64,000 nt of DNA, taken from NCBI GenBank assembly GCA_905397405.1, contig CAJPVJ010000002.1, forward strand, positions 143,230 through 207,229. The letters run 5' to 3'. This document shows, piece by piece, positions 54,724 to 64,000 of the stretch. The notes under the pieces are model-generated. The model was not told the DNA's origin and did not search any database. It was given only the letters and a program-made list of their open reading frames with translations. Made by a program: the position numbers and the translations under genes. Origin of the DNA: Oppiella nova (Eukaryota; Arthropoda; Arachnida; Sarcoptiformes; Oppiidae). The first letter of the stretch is position 1. Every line of letters begins with the position of its first letter.

Positions 54724-55155
54724 TCAATTAAGGGCATTTGGTGCCTCAAAACTATTGACTGTTAACCCTCTAACCACTACCTGATCATAAAGTATCGTGC
54801 TAATTAAATCTAATATTTTTACACAATTTAACGACTCGATTGCGATTTCAATGGATGTAATGTTTGCACACTTTTTAGCAATTGATTCCATAGTTTTTGT
54901 GTCAACTGTTATTTGCCGATATTTATCAAACATAGATATTATCCATTCATTTGCAGACAATTCTTGGACATCAATAGCAAATATATTCGTGGATATACAT
55001 CTCATCCACTGTTTGGACAGACATTCATATCTGAAGCTGTCTTTCAGTGACAGATAAGACAACACGAGTCCACACAAGTCATCACCCAATCTGTCAAACG
55101 AGTCCTTCGCATATTCCTCTTCAGTCTTCTTTACATCAATCAAAGACATATTCAA
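54724..55155 (-). CDS. F-box protein, N-terminal exon
   Basis: A 143-residue frame starting MNMSLIDVKKTEEEYAKDSF. Residues 18-60 form an F-box (DRLGDDLCGLVLSYLSLKDS then RYECLSKQWMRCIS), the Skp1-binding module of SCF ubiquitin ligases. It is followed by a segment with LRR-like character (ANITSIEIAIESLNCVKILD). Eukaryotic by family and without bacterial counterpart here. F-box proteins with this opening are numerous in oribatid mites as far as I remember. The frame stops at NALN; whether it is spliced to 54508-54257 is unclear. Confidence 0.6.
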   Translation of the reverse strand: MNMSLIDVKKTEEEYAKDSFDRLGDDLCGLVLSYLSLKDSFRYECLSKQWMRCISTNIFAIDVQELSANEWIISMFDKYRQITVDTKTMESIAKKCANITSIEIAIESLNCVKILDLISTILYDQVVVRGLTVNSFEAPNALN

Positions 55156-56271
55156 TTAATTAATAGATTTATTTTAATAATAACAGTGAAATGTTAATAT
55201 TTAATAAAATACACTCTAAAATAAAATAAAAAGTTAACTGTTGAACTATATTAAATTTGCAGTAGTATGTCAAATTAAGTTTATAACTAATCAAAATATT
55301 TTAATATATTTATTAGAATTAATATAGTTTCACGAATTTATCAAACAAGGTTATTATTATATTAATATTTAATTTACACTTATGACATAACAAATATAAT
55401 GAGTATGTGTTGGCATATGTTTCATATTTTGTTTGTTATTTTCTCGTGTAATCGTATTGCAGAATTCACTGCAGTATTGACATTGAAAGTTAGTGCAATA
55501 ATTATTGTATCACCATGGTAATGATAGATTACAAGTATTTGGGTGCAAATCAAATTTGTGTATTTCAAATGGTTTTATTCCTCTTAAGTTATTTCTATAC
55601 TATTAACTCAATCTAGCATAAACCCATTTATACAACAAAAATAAACATCATGATGCTAAAATTCATAAGATGGGTTTCAGTTTATTTTTAACCCATTTCT
55701 ATAACAAAATATTAATAAATTTTTAAAAATCAAAAACATTTTAGACATCACATATTACGACATGCCATTATACCCCGGGGTATAACGGCAGTCTCATCAA
55801 CCTCACTTTATATTGATAAGGTGAATATCTCCCGGTGCTTGTGCGGGAATACGGTAACATGGATTATGTAATATCTTAATTAATAGTTTTTCCTAATTTA
55901 CAATTATTAATTTAATTATTTATAAGCAAGGGAACGGTACTAATAAGACCTTTAAATACAAGTATAAGTTTTATTTGAAACCTTTGTGCTGTTTAATTAT
56001 AGAAAATTCATTTTAGCGCCAAAACTAATTTAAAACTTAAATACTTCTCACGTATAAAAATTAAACTATAAATAAACGTAAACTATACATAAACTATAAA
56101 TATTGATCTACATGATAATAGAAAATTATACCCTATTTATTTAGGTAATACTGTTTAGTTTATTAAAATAAAAGAAATCAAATTGCATATAACATATGAA
56201 CTAGCTTTTTTGTATTATATATTTTAATCTCTTATTACTTGTCTTAACAAAAAGTTACAATTCCACTTAAA
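55156..56271. other. AT-rich eukaryotic intergenic stretch with a perfect palindrome
   Basis: About 1.1 kb between the F-box and kinase genes, without coding frames. One feature stands out: the perfect 18-base palindrome TTATACCCCGGGGTATAA at 55768-55785, extended with one mismatch to 55764-55789. It is a striking GC-rich core in AT-rich DNA. Confidence 0.45.
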
Positions 56272-57306
56272 CTAAACTAAAGTTGACATAATTTTATAAA
56301 ACACAGATTTAGGATCTTGGTGAACTTTGAACAAAATCTCTCTAAAATTTATTTCATTTATTAGATTTTCTTTATCTATAGACCACTCATTATATTTGGC
56401 TAAAATTTCGCTGCACTCAGGACGAGTCGACCACTCAGGAGTCGAGAGCATCAATTTCATCAAGGTCCATAATTTTGATACAGGTTCTTTTAATTCATCA
56501 TTAAGGCAAACATAGCAGTCTCTATAAACCAAATTATCATAATTAATTTAATAATCTAAAATTAAATTTCTAAATACATACTTTTGAGTAAAATTAATGT
56601 CAAATAGATGTCTAGCCACCAAGACCAAACTATAAATATCGCATTTATGGCCGTATTTCGCACCACTGCTAACTTCAGGCGCCATATAATAAATATCTCC
56701 CACATCGCCGGTGTGTTTCTTAGAGGTCCTGTAGTGTATAGTGTTGTCGTGAACTTTAGCCAAACCGAAATCACATAACTTGATGAACCGTTTATTCACG
56801 ACATTCCTAGCGATCAGAATATTTTCGGGTTTGAGGTCTCTGTGAATGATCTGTGGCTTCAAATTGTGTAAGTATTGCACACATTCGACGATTTGACGGA
56901 ATATCTCGCACGACATGATGTACTCGTATTTGTTGATAGGTTCGCCATCGTGTCTGCCAAATACTTGGGCTTTCCTGTCTATTATATTTCGTAGACTTAC
57001 TGAGCATAGTTCCATTTTAATGTAGAAATATTGTGAATCCTTCCACGACTCGTAATAAGTGACCACAAATTCCGAGCGTACTGTTTGTAGGTTGGCAACT
57101 TCCTTTTCTAAACGTGATTTTTCCTTTTTGTTCAGTTCTATTTTAATGTGTACAGTAGATATTTAACAAACAAGGTAGTTGTGAAAATTATAGTTATTAC
57201 TTTTTAGCTCAATCCTTTTAATCGCACAGTCCTGTCCATCAGTTTTATCTTTAACTTTGTAAACGGTTCCAAAGCCACCTTCACCAATTTCATTTTTGGC
57301 ATCCAT
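56272..57306 (-). CDS. Protein kinase, eIF2-alpha-kinase-like, three exons
   Basis: Three minus-strand exons join with GT-AG introns: 57306-57201, 57137-56582 and 56521-56272 (introns of 63 and 60 bases). The total is 912 bases, in frame, 303 residues. The kinase domain is complete: Gly loop GEGGFGTVYKV (residues 8-18), Lys in CAIKRIE, Glu in LEKEV, catalytic loop IIHRDLKPENIL, DFGLA, and MAPEV. The start MDAKNEIG is a good ATG, but TTTTTTTAG just upstream is also a fair splice acceptor, so earlier exons are possible. The compact layout and MELC motif resemble PEK/GCN2-type kinases. No regulatory domain is visible. Confidence 0.75.
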
Positions 57307-58132
57307 ACTAAAAAAATATTAAGATTTTTATTCTATTTTATTCCAAAATATATAACATTTGGTTAATATTTATATTTATGGTTATATTTTGTTTTTATGG
57401 ATTTAAGACAAGATCCTTTTACATTTATGGAAATGAAATATTTATCTTATCAGTAATATAACGTAGAAAATAATAATACTAGTATAATAATAAAGTTTGC
57501 AAACGTACAAGCCACGATCTCATAAATATAATAAATTTCATACTTAAATAAAACCATAAATGAATGGTTTTATGGTTAAAGAATTTATCAGTGAACTAAA
57601 TTCCGAACAGTTTATTATTTTAATTGTCAATCTTGATAATAATATTAAATCCATTATACTGTACATGCATTTAGATATATTATTTCAAAAATATATACGT
57701 ACTCATTAATAAAAACTAATACTGTAATATTATATTCATACTATCAAGTATGTGTTTATGTGCTGGCTGTTTATGTGCTAGCCCAATACCTAAATGTGAA
57801 GCTTGTTGTGCCGGGTATGCGTGTCAATTGTATTCAAAGAATGTAAATCAGCCCTTACTTGTTTAACTTTTTGCGTCTGGTAAGAAATTTAATTTTTAAT
57901 TTATTCTCTTTACATTTTTTAAAAATAAAGAATAAAAATTGCCAACCCTATTCCATTATCGTGTTTATATTTAGGTGCTACAAAGGATTATATTTAATGA
58001 AATTTTTTATTATTAATTTTACAAAATAAAAAAAAATTATACTAAAAAAAGTTTACTCATTTGTTCTTGGATGTTCTCAATATGCAACTAACTTCTTAGT
58101 AATAAACATTGTTAAGTTAAAGTAAAGTACGC
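57307..58132. other. Eukaryotic intergenic stretch
   Basis: About 825 AT-rich bases. Apart from the Cys-rich small frame listed at 57750, I see no exon, repeat or RNA gene. It would include the promoter or earlier exons of the minus-strand kinase. Confidence 0.35.
57750..57866 (+). CDS. Cys-rich 38-residue frame (candidate)
   Basis: A short frame beginning MCLCAGCLCASPIPKCEACC has eight Cys in its first 25 residues in CxC-xx-CxC and CxxCC patterns reminiscent of metallothioneins, then a polar tail. It may be a small metal-binding peptide, an exon of a larger gene, or chance. No signal peptide. The surrounding DNA gives no clear promoter. Confidence 0.2.
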   Translation: MCLCAGCLCASPIPKCEACCAGYACQLYSKNVNQPLLV

Positions 58133-58513
58133 AAGGATAATCAGTATTAAGGTAAATTATATGACCGTGTCGACGATTTGAATTGATCAAACTTTACCAA
58201 TCTCATCAATTACCAGTATTCTCGTCAATCCTATTATACTCAACGGGTGACATAGACATTTTATGAATGATATGACATTATTCTAATGGACGGCAATCCA
58301 CAAATACTTAGACGGCAATGAACGGCCAGATTTCATACAATGTATCGTTAGGTTTATGGAAAATAATTCAGTCATTGCCGTCAAAGTATTTAGGAAATGC
58401 TGTCCATATTAATAATGTTATTTTATGCATAAAATTTTTATGTCACCAATTGAGTATAACTGAATTAACCGGAATAATTGATGAGATTGCCTTAATACTA
58501 ATTAGCCGTCCAT
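58133..58513. mobile_element. Foldback (MITE-like) element, diverged copy
   Basis: Imperfect inverted arms of roughly 140-180 bases face each other: for example GTATTAAGG and CAATCTCATCAATTA on the left recur in reverse on the right, and AAATACTTAGACGGC matches AAATACTTTGACGGC. Its left arm is clearly related to that of the element at 58815-59301 (shared TTTGAATTGATCAAACTTT). It has no transposase. A 65-codon frame inside is not a gene. Confidence 0.6.
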
Positions 58514-58814
58514 AATTTATATTCATCTAGGGATGTCTTTATTGTTTTAAAATAATAAAAATTATTGTTCAGTAGTATTAAATAATTAATAATTAATCAG
58601 GCCACATACTTTTTAAACCAAAATGGATTTTGAATTTGACACAGATTTAGGATCAATCCTGATAAACTTTTTATGATAGTACCTTGTTTAACTAATATAA
58701 TAATTAAATAGTCAACTAATTGTTTTATAATATAAAATATATATTTGTACTTATAATAGGGACTTCAAATAACTGTAATCACTTTTGGCATCATTACTAC
58801 TTTTTCGCTAAATT

Positions 58815-59301
58815 GGGAACCTCGTTAGGTGTCAGCAAATTGTGCCAGGATAATCTGCAATAACATAAACTCTATGACCATATCTACCATTTGAATTGAT
58901 CAAACTTTCCGAATATCACCAACTAATCCCGTAAATCCAATTAAAGTCACTGGTGACATGCACATTTTACATATTAAATAGCATTATAAATATAAAAGGC
59001 ACTTCACAAATACTTTGACGGCAATTATCCGTCAGATTTAAATACAAATTTTGATTATATTTACGAAAAATATAAGTCTATGAATTCATATAAAAAATTA
59101 CTGTATGATTGAATAGCCATCCATATTTATAATGTTATTTAATATGTAAAATGTGCATGTCACCAGTGACTTTAATTGGATTTACGGGATTAGTTGGTGA
59201 TATTCAGAAAGTTTGATCAATTCAAATGGTAGATATGGTCATAGAGTTTATGTTATTGCAGATTATCCTGGCACAATTTGCTGACACCTAACGAGGTTCC
59301 C
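58815..59301. mobile_element. Foldback (MITE-like) element with near-perfect 179-base arms
   Basis: The left arm (58815-58993) begins GGGAACCTCGTTAGGTGTCA and the right arm (59123-59301) is its reverse complement with very few mismatches; about 130 bases of unrelated sequence separate them. There is no coding capacity, so it would depend on a transposase elsewhere. The low arm divergence suggests recent movement or gene conversion. Terminal target duplications cannot be fixed by eye. Confidence 0.75.
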
Positions 59302-59307
59302 CATTAA

Positions 59308-59632
59308 GTGATATTAGGAAGTTTTATGAAAATTCACTAAGCGTAATTTTTCTAACTTTTACCGGCTTTACGATGATTCTAATTGTAATGGAAAGTTTGG
59401 TCTGCTTTTGTGGTGGGCGGGCTCAATTTAAAAATTTACAAGGTAACTTAGCCTGGGTAAGTAAAAATTAGTTATATATTTTAGTTCACAATTGCTAGAT
59501 GTATATCACATATGCTGTTTGTTTTTTACAGTATGCACACATATAGCAAAATTGTATGTGCCATGTGGTTTTGGCCTATTTTGGCACTTTATTGTTTTGG
59601 CAGTGTACTGTATCATTTCGTCAAATATATAA
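59308..59632 (+). CDS. Membrane-protein exon pair, possibly tetraspanin helices
   Basis: A frame from about 59308 reads FYENSLSVIFLTFTGF, MILIVMESLVCFCGG, RAQFKNLQ and meets a donor at 59443. Removing 59443-59531 (89 bases, GT...ACAG) continues as VCTHIAKLYVPCGFGLFWHF and a hydrophobic end before a stop at 59630. Two membrane helices around a short polar Cys-Gly loop resemble helices 2-3 of a tetraspanin. The large loop plus helix 4 of a tetraspanin begins at 61485, so these may be upstream exons of that gene, with a donor at GTGTAC near 59612 used instead of the stop. The 5' side abuts the foldback element. All of this is inference. Confidence 0.3.
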
Positions 59633-59729
59633 ATTTAGAATAGTCCCAAACTAGTCTTATTTCGATATTCATGCGTGGTTATACAAAAATAATCTATCTA
59701 TCTTAGTAATACTTATTGATAAATATCTG

Positions 59730-61402
59730 ACTTGGAATAAAGTTTTATCAGTCAGATTTGACTACTAAAATTCGGGTTATTGTTAAACTATAAGTTATCA
59801 AATTTATATTTACAGGTAATCTTTGGTTTCTTGTCTTACATACATGTCTTGTCTTGTATTCTCCCGAAGAGAGAACTAGTTTAAAAAACCGGTATGTCTG
59901 CTAGGTAGGTAGATTATCTGTACAGCAAGAAGTATAGGTCGTAGAGAGACAAGCAGCACATCATTGAAAAGAACATGAAAAATCTGGAAATGGAATGAAC
60001 ACCTCTATCGGGATTTCTCAAGTAACATCCTCATTGATGGGCTGGATGGAATGGAATTTAAGAATTTACAAACCAAAGATCTAATTAAATCATGATAAAT
60101 TATCATTGATAATCCACTTAAAAGAATTCCAACATTTTAATTTTAAATTTTTAAAGTATCATAATACCTGAGCAAGAGCATTTTAAAGGATTTGTGATGA
60201 TAAGCATCAAGGTATTTTATTTCATACAAGATTTCTCAGTGATATAGGACATTGAAAGGAAGATAATTATGAAAATAATTTTAATATTATAAGTAAGGTT
60301 GTAGAATAATTTAAGTTTATTTAAACAATGTATATGCATTTATTACTATATAACGGCTTTGAATTAATTGAATGGTTTTTCACTTTTTAATAATGCTTTA
60401 AGAGCTTAACAATATACGTTCCTTTAAATATCAATATTTTAATTTGATTGATTTTTCTTGAAAAAATCTTTTATTAATATTTCAACTTATTGCCATTGAG
60501 TAATCGAAACTTTCTTTGGTGATTTAACATGCTTATGAAATGTAAAATAGATTCCTAAAAAGAAACCTTAGATTACTCAATGGCAATACACTCAAAATTT
60601 AGATATAAAGCAAAATGAGCATGCTTAAAATTTCCAAATACGTTATTTATGGCTAAAAATATTTTTATGAGATTAATCTTTGAATTCTGAACACAAAGAT
60701 AACAATTAAAAATTTCTAAATCCATCAATAACGGAGATATTTGGGGACGTAATTTATGATTTTTTTCAATAAAGTTTATTTTTCGTTCTTAAGTTGAATT
60801 AAGGCATTTCACATTAAAAATTTTTAAGATAATATAGATGCATTAAATACCTATATTTTTAAATACTTGCAATAAAAACCTTAATTTTAAGTTTCCAATT
60901 AGTAAATTTATATAAACTTATTTATTTATTTTAATCTTGGTCCTTGTCATGACAAGTCCTTTTCTATCATTTCGTCTAATTTGTTTTTGATATCAAATTC
61001 CTGAGAAATAGTGAATTTTGACTTGCTCTAGATCCGTTATTTTTAAAGTTATCTGAAAGTTTTAAAAAGTTAATATTTTTTTATTTTTGAGTTAAGAAAT
61101 ATTTATTAAAAATTTTTACATACTGTACCTCCCAGTCCCTCAATGAGGTTGTTACCAGAGAAATCCCTAGAAGAGTGTTAGGTCATTTATCATTTTCTAT
61201 AACCTACCTTTTCCGACCTACCGGTGCTCTAAACTAGTACTCTCTTCGGGAGAATATGTAAGTCAAGAAACCATAGTTTAGGTTTAAATATAAATTTGAT
61301 AACTTAAATAGTTTAACAATAACTAAATTTGAAATAAATTTGATAGTTTAGCAATAACCCGCATTTTAGTAGTCAAATCTAAAGTCAAAACTTATTTCGA
61401 AG
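59730..61402. mobile_element. Terminal-inverted-repeat element without transposase
   Basis: The left part (about 59730-60045) and right part (about 61130-61402) are diverged inverted copies. Matching pieces include ATTCTCCCGAAGAGAG versus CTCTCTTCGGGAGAAT, TTTGACTACTAAAATTCGGG versus CCCGCATTTTAGTAGTCAAA, and GGGATTTCTC plus CCTCATTGATGG versus CCCTCAATGAGG plus GAGAAATCCC. The 1.1 kb centre has no coding frame. It looks like a non-autonomous DNA transposon of about 1.7 kb sitting 80 bases upstream of the tetraspanin-kinase exon, perhaps in its intron. Confidence 0.6.
60488..60588. repeat. 18-base inverted repeat inside the TIR element
   Basis: TATTGCCATTGAGTAATC (60488-60505) recurs exactly in reverse complement at 60571-60588, 65 bases apart. 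It could be a nested element or a structural hairpin within the larger transposon-like unit. Confidence 0.6.
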
Positions 61403-61484
61403 TTTGGTATACTATACAAAATATCAAGGCTACTTATTCTCTAATTTCAATCATTTTAAAATTTTAAATATTATTTGTCAACAG

Positions 61485-63137
61485 TTCATGAGTACATATG
61501 GCTCAACAGATGAAAAGTTTTTCATATTAAATAACTCATCTAAAGATTACGACGCTCAAAATATGCAATCCAAATTTAAGTGTTGTGGCTACTATTTTTT
61601 AGAAGATTTCATATTGGAGAATTTTACTAACTACCCTTCATACTGTGATCAATGGACAACTGATGATTCGGCTGAGAAAATGTGTAATGACCCAGATGAC
61701 CTAATCTATACAGAGGGCTGTCTATTCGAAATCGAAAAGTTTCTTACGAGGTACATTCTAGTAGAAATGGCTAGCGGCGTCATTTTGTTGGTGATCGAAA
61801 GTATTATAATATGTGGCGGATTTGGTTGGCTAAGATGCGGATTTATATCATGGCCACAAGTTCGGACAATCAATACTTGGATTTGTTTTGCAAATCGAAA
61901 TCGCAATATGAATAACACTGACGAGGAAATATCGCACGATATTGCAATTAGTTTAGAAATTATGAATGATGAGCAAGGTAAATATATGATAAATTTTACG
62001 GAGATTGGCCTAATTGGGAAAGGTGGTTTTGGCGAGGTGTTTAGTCAACCAAATTTCGTCATCGAATTTCTATGCTATTAAGAAAGTTAAATTTACAGGT
62101 ATAGTTATTGAGAGAAATGTATTATAACTTAAAAATTACAATATTTATTTCTGTGCTAGATGAAAATAATCGAGAACGAAGGAATATATTTAGAGAGGTT
62201 CAAAATCTGATAAAAGTTCAGTCGGAATACGTTGTCTGGGTGTGTGACGCCTGGAAAGAGTCCGACTATCCATACATTCAGATGGAGTTGTGTTCCGATA
62301 GTCTCTACAATATTCTTCAAATTAAACGCAATTTTTTTGACCGAAAATATGATAAACCGATGAATCGATTCGAGTATTTAATTTCGTGCGAAATATTTCG
62401 TCAGATCTTGGAATGCGTTCAATATCTACACGAATTGAGTCCTCAGATCATTCACCGGGATCTCAAACCCGAGAATATTCTCATAGCGGGAAACCCCAAA
62501 AATGGACGATTTATTAAGCTAGGTGACTTTGGATTGGCCACTGTTCATGATAACTACGCAACCCATAATCGACATAGCTCACGTGTGGGAGATATGAGAT
62601 ATATGGCACCTGNGGCCACTGTTCATGATAACTACGCAACCCATAATCGACATAGCTCACGTGTGGGAGATATGAGATATATGGCACCTGAAGTAAAGGA
62701 AAGACATAACTACGGCCATAAAGTCGATATTTATAGTCTGGGTAAAATTGGCAGCGAGATATTCGATATAGATCAGTTTCTTAACGTTGACGTATCAACG
62801 TGAGTTTTAGAAAAGCATATACTGTATTTTATATTTGTTTAATTCCGTATTGTTTTAAATTGTTAGCATTTTGGAAATATATTCATGGGAAAATAATATT
62901 AATAATATCACGACTGAGCCAGCAGCAAATTTATTTAAATTACTAAAGTCAATGATGTTGGTCCCCGACATAAATAGACGAGAATGCAGCGAAATTTTAT
63001 CTCAATTTGATAAATGGTCTATTAATACGACTAATGTTACCAGGGACCAAGAGTTTCTATTAACTTTATACAGGGTTGAAAATTATGAGAATCAATTATT
63101 CTATAATTTATTAACAGTACTGTTTGATATGGATTAG
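61485..63137 (+). CDS. Tetraspanin-protein kinase fusion, three exons
   Basis: Exon 1 (61485-62098, after acceptor CAACAG) encodes a tetraspanin large extracellular loop: FKCCG, PSYC, MCNDP and EGC, then membrane helix 4 (ILVEMASGVILLVIESIIIC). After a cytoplasmic linker of about 60 residues the same frame enters a kinase Gly loop, GLIGKGGFGEVF. A one-base frameshift near 62044 separates this from NFYAIKKVKF (the Lys motif). Exon 2 (62160-62799) has IIHRDLKPENIL, DFGLA and MAPE. Exon 3 is 62867-63137. Introns are 61 and 67 bases, GT-AG. The kinase is a close paralogue of the one at 56272. An exact 77-base duplication around an N lies in exon 2 and adds 26 spurious codons. Topology would place the kinase in the cytosol. 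Helices 1-3 must lie upstream. Confidence 0.65.
62536..62690. repeat. Exact 77-base duplication flanking one N (assembly join)
   Basis: Bases 62536-62612 and 62614-62690 are identical over all 77 positions, with a single N at 62613. The duplicated part encodes the kinase segment from ATVHDNYATH to MRYMAP. A true tandem repeat would not carry an N at its centre; this is two contig ends with an unmerged overlap. Confidence 0.9.
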
Positions 63138-64000
63138 TAAACAAAATATTTACTAGTTAGTGATATATTATATCTGCATCACTTAATTTTAATAATTGTT
63201 AATTTGTTAACGAGATTTGATTCACTTTTCTTGTTAACATTTGGTGTATTATAAAAATATTGATAATTATCTTAAAATATTTTAAATATTAACGAGTATG
63301 GTCATTGTGTAGCGTGGAGTTTATTGTTAAGAATCTTAAGATTCTAAAATTAAGATATAATAATAAACTATTATTTAGTCCAGAATAACAAATTATAATT
63401 TTTATTTTAAATGTTAAAGTTTAAGTTTAAAAATTTATTGTAAAAATGAAATAATATAGTAAAAAGAAAGTTTTGTAATGTTAAGTATTATTAGTAAATA
63501 ATCAGGGTTTAAAAAGCTCTCCTTTATATTAATGAATAGCTCCCCTCCCCTGAAAATTACGTACTAATGTGAATCACCCAGATGGATTCATGTTCCCTTC
63601 CCCCTTGAAAATGACTGGTATATATTATACTGAATACTTAATTAGACACACTCACTTAGTCTATTTAAAATAGCAAAGCACTGCGTATACAATCATAATG
63701 TGATCTAGTAACCTATTATATTACACTACACTACCATCAAAGCATTACTCCTACTATATAGTAGTTTTTTAACATTTGTTTGCTTATATTAAAACATTCC
63801 TCCATTAAAAATCGTAACGTTATATTTGATGCATGCATTGAAAAGTGAGCCTTAAAGTGTTTGTCAATTATATATATGAGTTTTAGGGAACCATAGTGGC
63901 ACTATATATTTTTATTTCTAATTAAAAAGGACACTGTCGGATTCGGCCTAAGCTAGCACCCGAGATATTATGATTGATTCTTATAGAAAATTTAACCCTG
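63138..64000. other. Eukaryotic intergenic stretch to the window end
   Basis: About 860 AT-rich bases after the kinase stop, with no coding frame. A 16-base perfect palindrome, AGAATCTTAAGATTCT, lies at 63330-63345. Nothing else stands out. Confidence 0.35.

Noticed and set aside
58318-58515. A 65-residue plus-strand frame
   Set aside because: It lies inside the diverged foldback element and has no coding features.
61706-61918. A 70-residue minus-strand frame
   Set aside because: It is antisense to the tetraspanin helix 4 and linker; the plus strand carries the recognisable domain.
62614-62690. A real tandem repeat in the kinase activation segment
   Set aside because: The copies are identical over exactly 77 bases with an N between them, which is an assembly overlap.
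54072-64000. Horizontal transfer of 54 kb of Acinetobacter DNA into an animal chromosome
   Set aside because: The bacterial genes are intact operons with bacterial signals, no introns and no eukaryotic insertions, and the assembly shows other joining artefacts nearby.

Overview
The window is a chimera of two unrelated genomes. Bases 1 to about 54,220 are bacterial: densely packed intronless genes, Shine-Dalgarno starts and rho-independent hairpins. Many proteins resemble Acinetobacter ones from memory, notably BenM, BenA, BenC, CatA, PutA and the block pyrG-kdsA-eno-ftsB-ispD. From about 54,220 to 64,000 the DNA is AT-rich and eukaryotic: short GT-AG introns, an F-box gene, two protein kinase genes, a tetraspanin segment, foldback transposon-like elements and long non-coding stretches. 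The F-box and kinase families remind me of oribatid (oppiid) mites; that is memory, not a search result. The junction cuts a bacterial reading frame after 16 codons. I think it is a contamination or assembly join rather than gene transfer.

Bacterial layout. 0-5.3 kb: small hypothetical genes, a lipoprotein esterase, a 37-residue membrane protein, and an SMR efflux pump with a TetR regulator and probable operator. 5.4-13.2 kb: proline and aspartate catabolism (putA, an Lrp-type regulator, putP, aspA). 13.3-19.9 kb: a DUF4349 lipoprotein, a sirtuin-type deacylase, and a PcfJ-like/DUF4034 pair whose first gene is broken by an inverted segment. 20.0-21.3 kb: a KgtP-like transporter. 21.9-29.1 kb: a type VI secretion module (VgrG, a PoNe-like nuclease effector, a PoNi-type immunity protein, and a second probable immunity gene with a frameshift). 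29.3-39.8 kb: benzoate degradation, with catA heading a catA-benABCDE operon, divergent benM, then benK and a DcaP-like porin. 39.9-45.3 kb: a hydrolase and PadR regulator divergent from a FadH-like oxidoreductase, an NTF2-like protein and a second hydrolase. 45.5-47.9 kb: a LysR regulator divergent from a second aspartase-like gene. 48.0-54.1 kb: a lipoprotein and the housekeeping run pyrG, kdsA, eno, ftsB, ispD.

Eukaryotic layout. Minus strand: an F-box gene (54.2-55.2 kb) and a three-exon eIF2-alpha-kinase-like gene (56.3-57.3 kb). Then two related foldback elements (58.1-59.3 kb), a membrane-protein exon pair (59.3-59.6 kb) and a 1.7 kb terminal-inverted-repeat element (59.7-61.4 kb). Last is a plus-strand gene (61.5-63.1 kb) in which the large loop and fourth membrane helix of a tetraspanin run in one open frame into a protein kinase domain. 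This is the most unusual architecture in the window.

Two assembly scars are visible. An exact 77-bp duplication flanks a single N at 62,613. Two exact 127-bp inverted repeats bracket the inverted segment at 16.4-16.8 kb. Both lengths are common de Bruijn k-mer sizes. Several single-base frameshifts also suggest draft quality.
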